DNA from: Sphingomonas hankookensis | Lineage (GTDB): Bacteria; Pseudomonadota; Alphaproteobacteria; Sphingomonadales; Sphingomonadaceae | Reading direction: 5' to 3' | DNA: 64,000 nt | Assembly: GCF_028551275.1 (NCBI RefSeq) | Contig: NZ_CP117025.1 | Span: 372,001-436,000, forward strand | Shown here: piece by piece, positions 62,998 through 64,000 of the stretch | How the letters are laid out: the number at the start of each line of letters is the position of its first letter | How positions within the stretch are numbered: the first letter of the stretch is position 1 | Notes under the pieces: model-generated | Seen by the model: only the letters and a program-made list of their open reading frames with translations | Databases searched by the model: none | Told to the model about the DNA's origin: nothing | Translations under genes and position numbers: made by a program

Positions 62998-64000
62998 AGC
63001 GTGCGATCGCGCAGTTCGACTTCGTAGGTTTCAAGGAAGTCGCCCGCCTTGATGTCGGTGAAGTTCTGCGTGAACGTGACACCGCATTCGAGGCCTGCGC
63101 GCACTTCGGGGACATCGTCCTTGAAGCGACGCAGCGACGCGATCTCACCCTGATAGATGATGACGTCGTTGCGCGTGATGCGCGCCTTGAGCGCCTTGCG
63201 GATGATGCCTTCGACCACCAGGAGCCCTGCGGCCTTGCCATGCTTGCCCGCCGAGAAGACCTCGCGGATTTCGGCGCGGCCGACGACCGTTTCGAACGCT
63301 TCCGGACCCAGGGTACCGGCCATGCCCGCACGGATATCGTCGGTCAGCGTGTAGATGACGTCGTAGTACTTCAACGCCACCTTGTTCCGCTCGGCAATCT
63401 CGCGTGCCTTCGCATTGGGACGCACGTTGAAGCCGATGATCGGCGCGCCGCTAGCCGCTGCCAGCGTCACGTCGCTCTCGGTGATGCCGCCCACGCCCGA
63501 ATGCAGGATGCGCACCCGGATATCGTCGGTCGAGATCTTGTTGAGCGAGCCGACAATGGCTTCGACCGACCCCTGGGTATCGGCCTTGACCACCAGCGGA
63601 TATTCGATCGCCTGCTTCGACTTGAGCGCGGAGAACATGCTCTCGAGGCTGGCCGGCGCCTGGGTGGTGCGCTTCTGGAGCAGCACGCCCTGACGATATT
63701 CGGCGACCTCACGGGCGCGTGCTTCGCTCTCGACGACCTGCAGCGGATCGCCCGCCATCGGCACGCCCGACAGGCCCAGCACCTCGACCGGAGTCGACGG
63801 GCCGGCTTCCTTCACCTGACGACCCTTGTCGTCGATCAGCGCGCGGACCTTGCCGCTTTCCGCGCCGACGACGAACACGTCGCCGACCTTCAGCGTACCG
63901 CGACGGACCAGCACGGTCGCGACCGGACCACGGCCCTTGTCGAGCTTCGCCTCGATCACGCTGCCTTCGGCGGCGCGGTCGGGGTTGGCCTGCAGTTCGA
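62994..64000 (-). CDS. infB: Translation initiation factor IF-2, C-terminal part (gene runs off the right edge)
   Basis: The last 335 codons of infB. Visible: DKGRGPVATVLVRRGTLKVG, then KADTQGSVEAIVGSLNKI and GFNVRPNAKAREIAERNKVA, and the end DIKAGDFLETYEVELRDRTL, all from IF-2 domains IV-VI. IF-2 places initiator tRNA on the ribosome. The GTPase core is outside the window. The stop overlaps the next gene's GTG. Confidence 0.97.
   Translation of the reverse strand, partial: ELQANPDRAAEGSVIEAKLDKGRGPVATVLVRRGTLKVGDVFVVGAESGKVRALIDDKGRQVKEAGPSTPVEVLGLSGVPMAGDPLQVVESEARAREVAEYRQGVLLQKRTTQAPASLESMFSALKSKQAIEYPLVVKADTQGSVEAIVGSLNKISTDDIRVRILHSGVGGITESDVTLAAASGAPIIGFNVRPNAKAREIAERNKVALKYYDVIYTLTDDIRAGMAGTLGPEAFETVVGRAEIREVFSAGKHGKAAGLLVVEGIIRKALKARITRNDVIIYQGEIASLRRFKDDVPEVRAGLECGVTFTQNFTDIKAGDFLETYEVELRDRTL

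Overview
The window is a high-GC alphaproteobacterial chromosome segment, most likely from Sphingomonas or a close relative (Sphingomonadaceae). This is inferred from gene content: regulators of an XrtA/PEP-CTERM exopolysaccharide system, a TorF-type porin, DUF3572, DUF3035, a DivK-like regulator, a Ku/LigD pair, and abundant GC-rich intergenic palindromes. No ribosomal RNA, tRNA, CRISPR array, insertion sequence or prophage was recognised. Almost all of the window is chromosomal housekeeping.

Layout. 1-1835 (minus): bacterial NHEJ pair ku then ligD (ligD runs off the left edge). 1953-5319 (plus): pdxH, a cation diffusion transporter, a PhzF-like enzyme and a luciferase-like flavoprotein. 5484-7887 (minus): PepSY protein, OmpR-type regulator and sensor kinase operon. 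7974-10580: ABC-F ATPase and a DUF815 ATPase. 10707-17541 (minus): PEP-CTERM signalling and exopolysaccharide operon (EpsB-like sugar transferase, PrsK, PrsR, TPR protein). 17803-20827 (plus): S41 protease lipoprotein, PhnA-like protein, ung, small lipoprotein, terminator. 21119-23044: helix-turn-helix/terminase-small-subunit-like gene, orphan Phd/YefM antitoxin and DUF3892, in a gene-poor stretch. 23320-27669 (minus): thiC with TPP riboswitch, dinB, ABC ATPase. 27751-30822: small genes, then tldD and DUF2007. 30915-32787: glnK-amtB with a sigma-54 promoter and terminator. 33020-36541: thyA-folA, M19 dipeptidase, ribF. 36978-40896: ileS-lspA-DUF3035 lipoprotein. 41203-46722: porin, RidA, HAD, DUF3572, divK, DUF1275, TRIC channel, GNAT. 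46719-50828 (minus): sppA, dnaN, outer-membrane beta-barrel. 50963-57148: phosphatase, rlmN, TauE/SafE, flavin reductase, cytochrome b/molybdopterin pair. 57540-64000 (minus): infB - unknown membrane gene - rbfA - tdk - truB - rpsO - pnp.

The most unusual property is the repeat content. At least eight families of roughly 50-200 bp imperfect palindromes occupy most intergenic gaps, often two or three side by side and in one case nested. Two have landed inside essential genes without breaking the frame: one adds about 40 codons to ileS (38382-38499), another about 45 codons to truB (about 60807-60945). The truB insert matches intergenic palindromes elsewhere in the window, so one element family occurs both between genes and translated inside a protein. 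A third element supplies the C-terminal codons and stop of the divK-like gene. This resembles the protein-inserted palindromic elements known from Rickettsia. I regard it as the best candidate here for an underdescribed system, either a still-mobile non-autonomous element family or its fossils.
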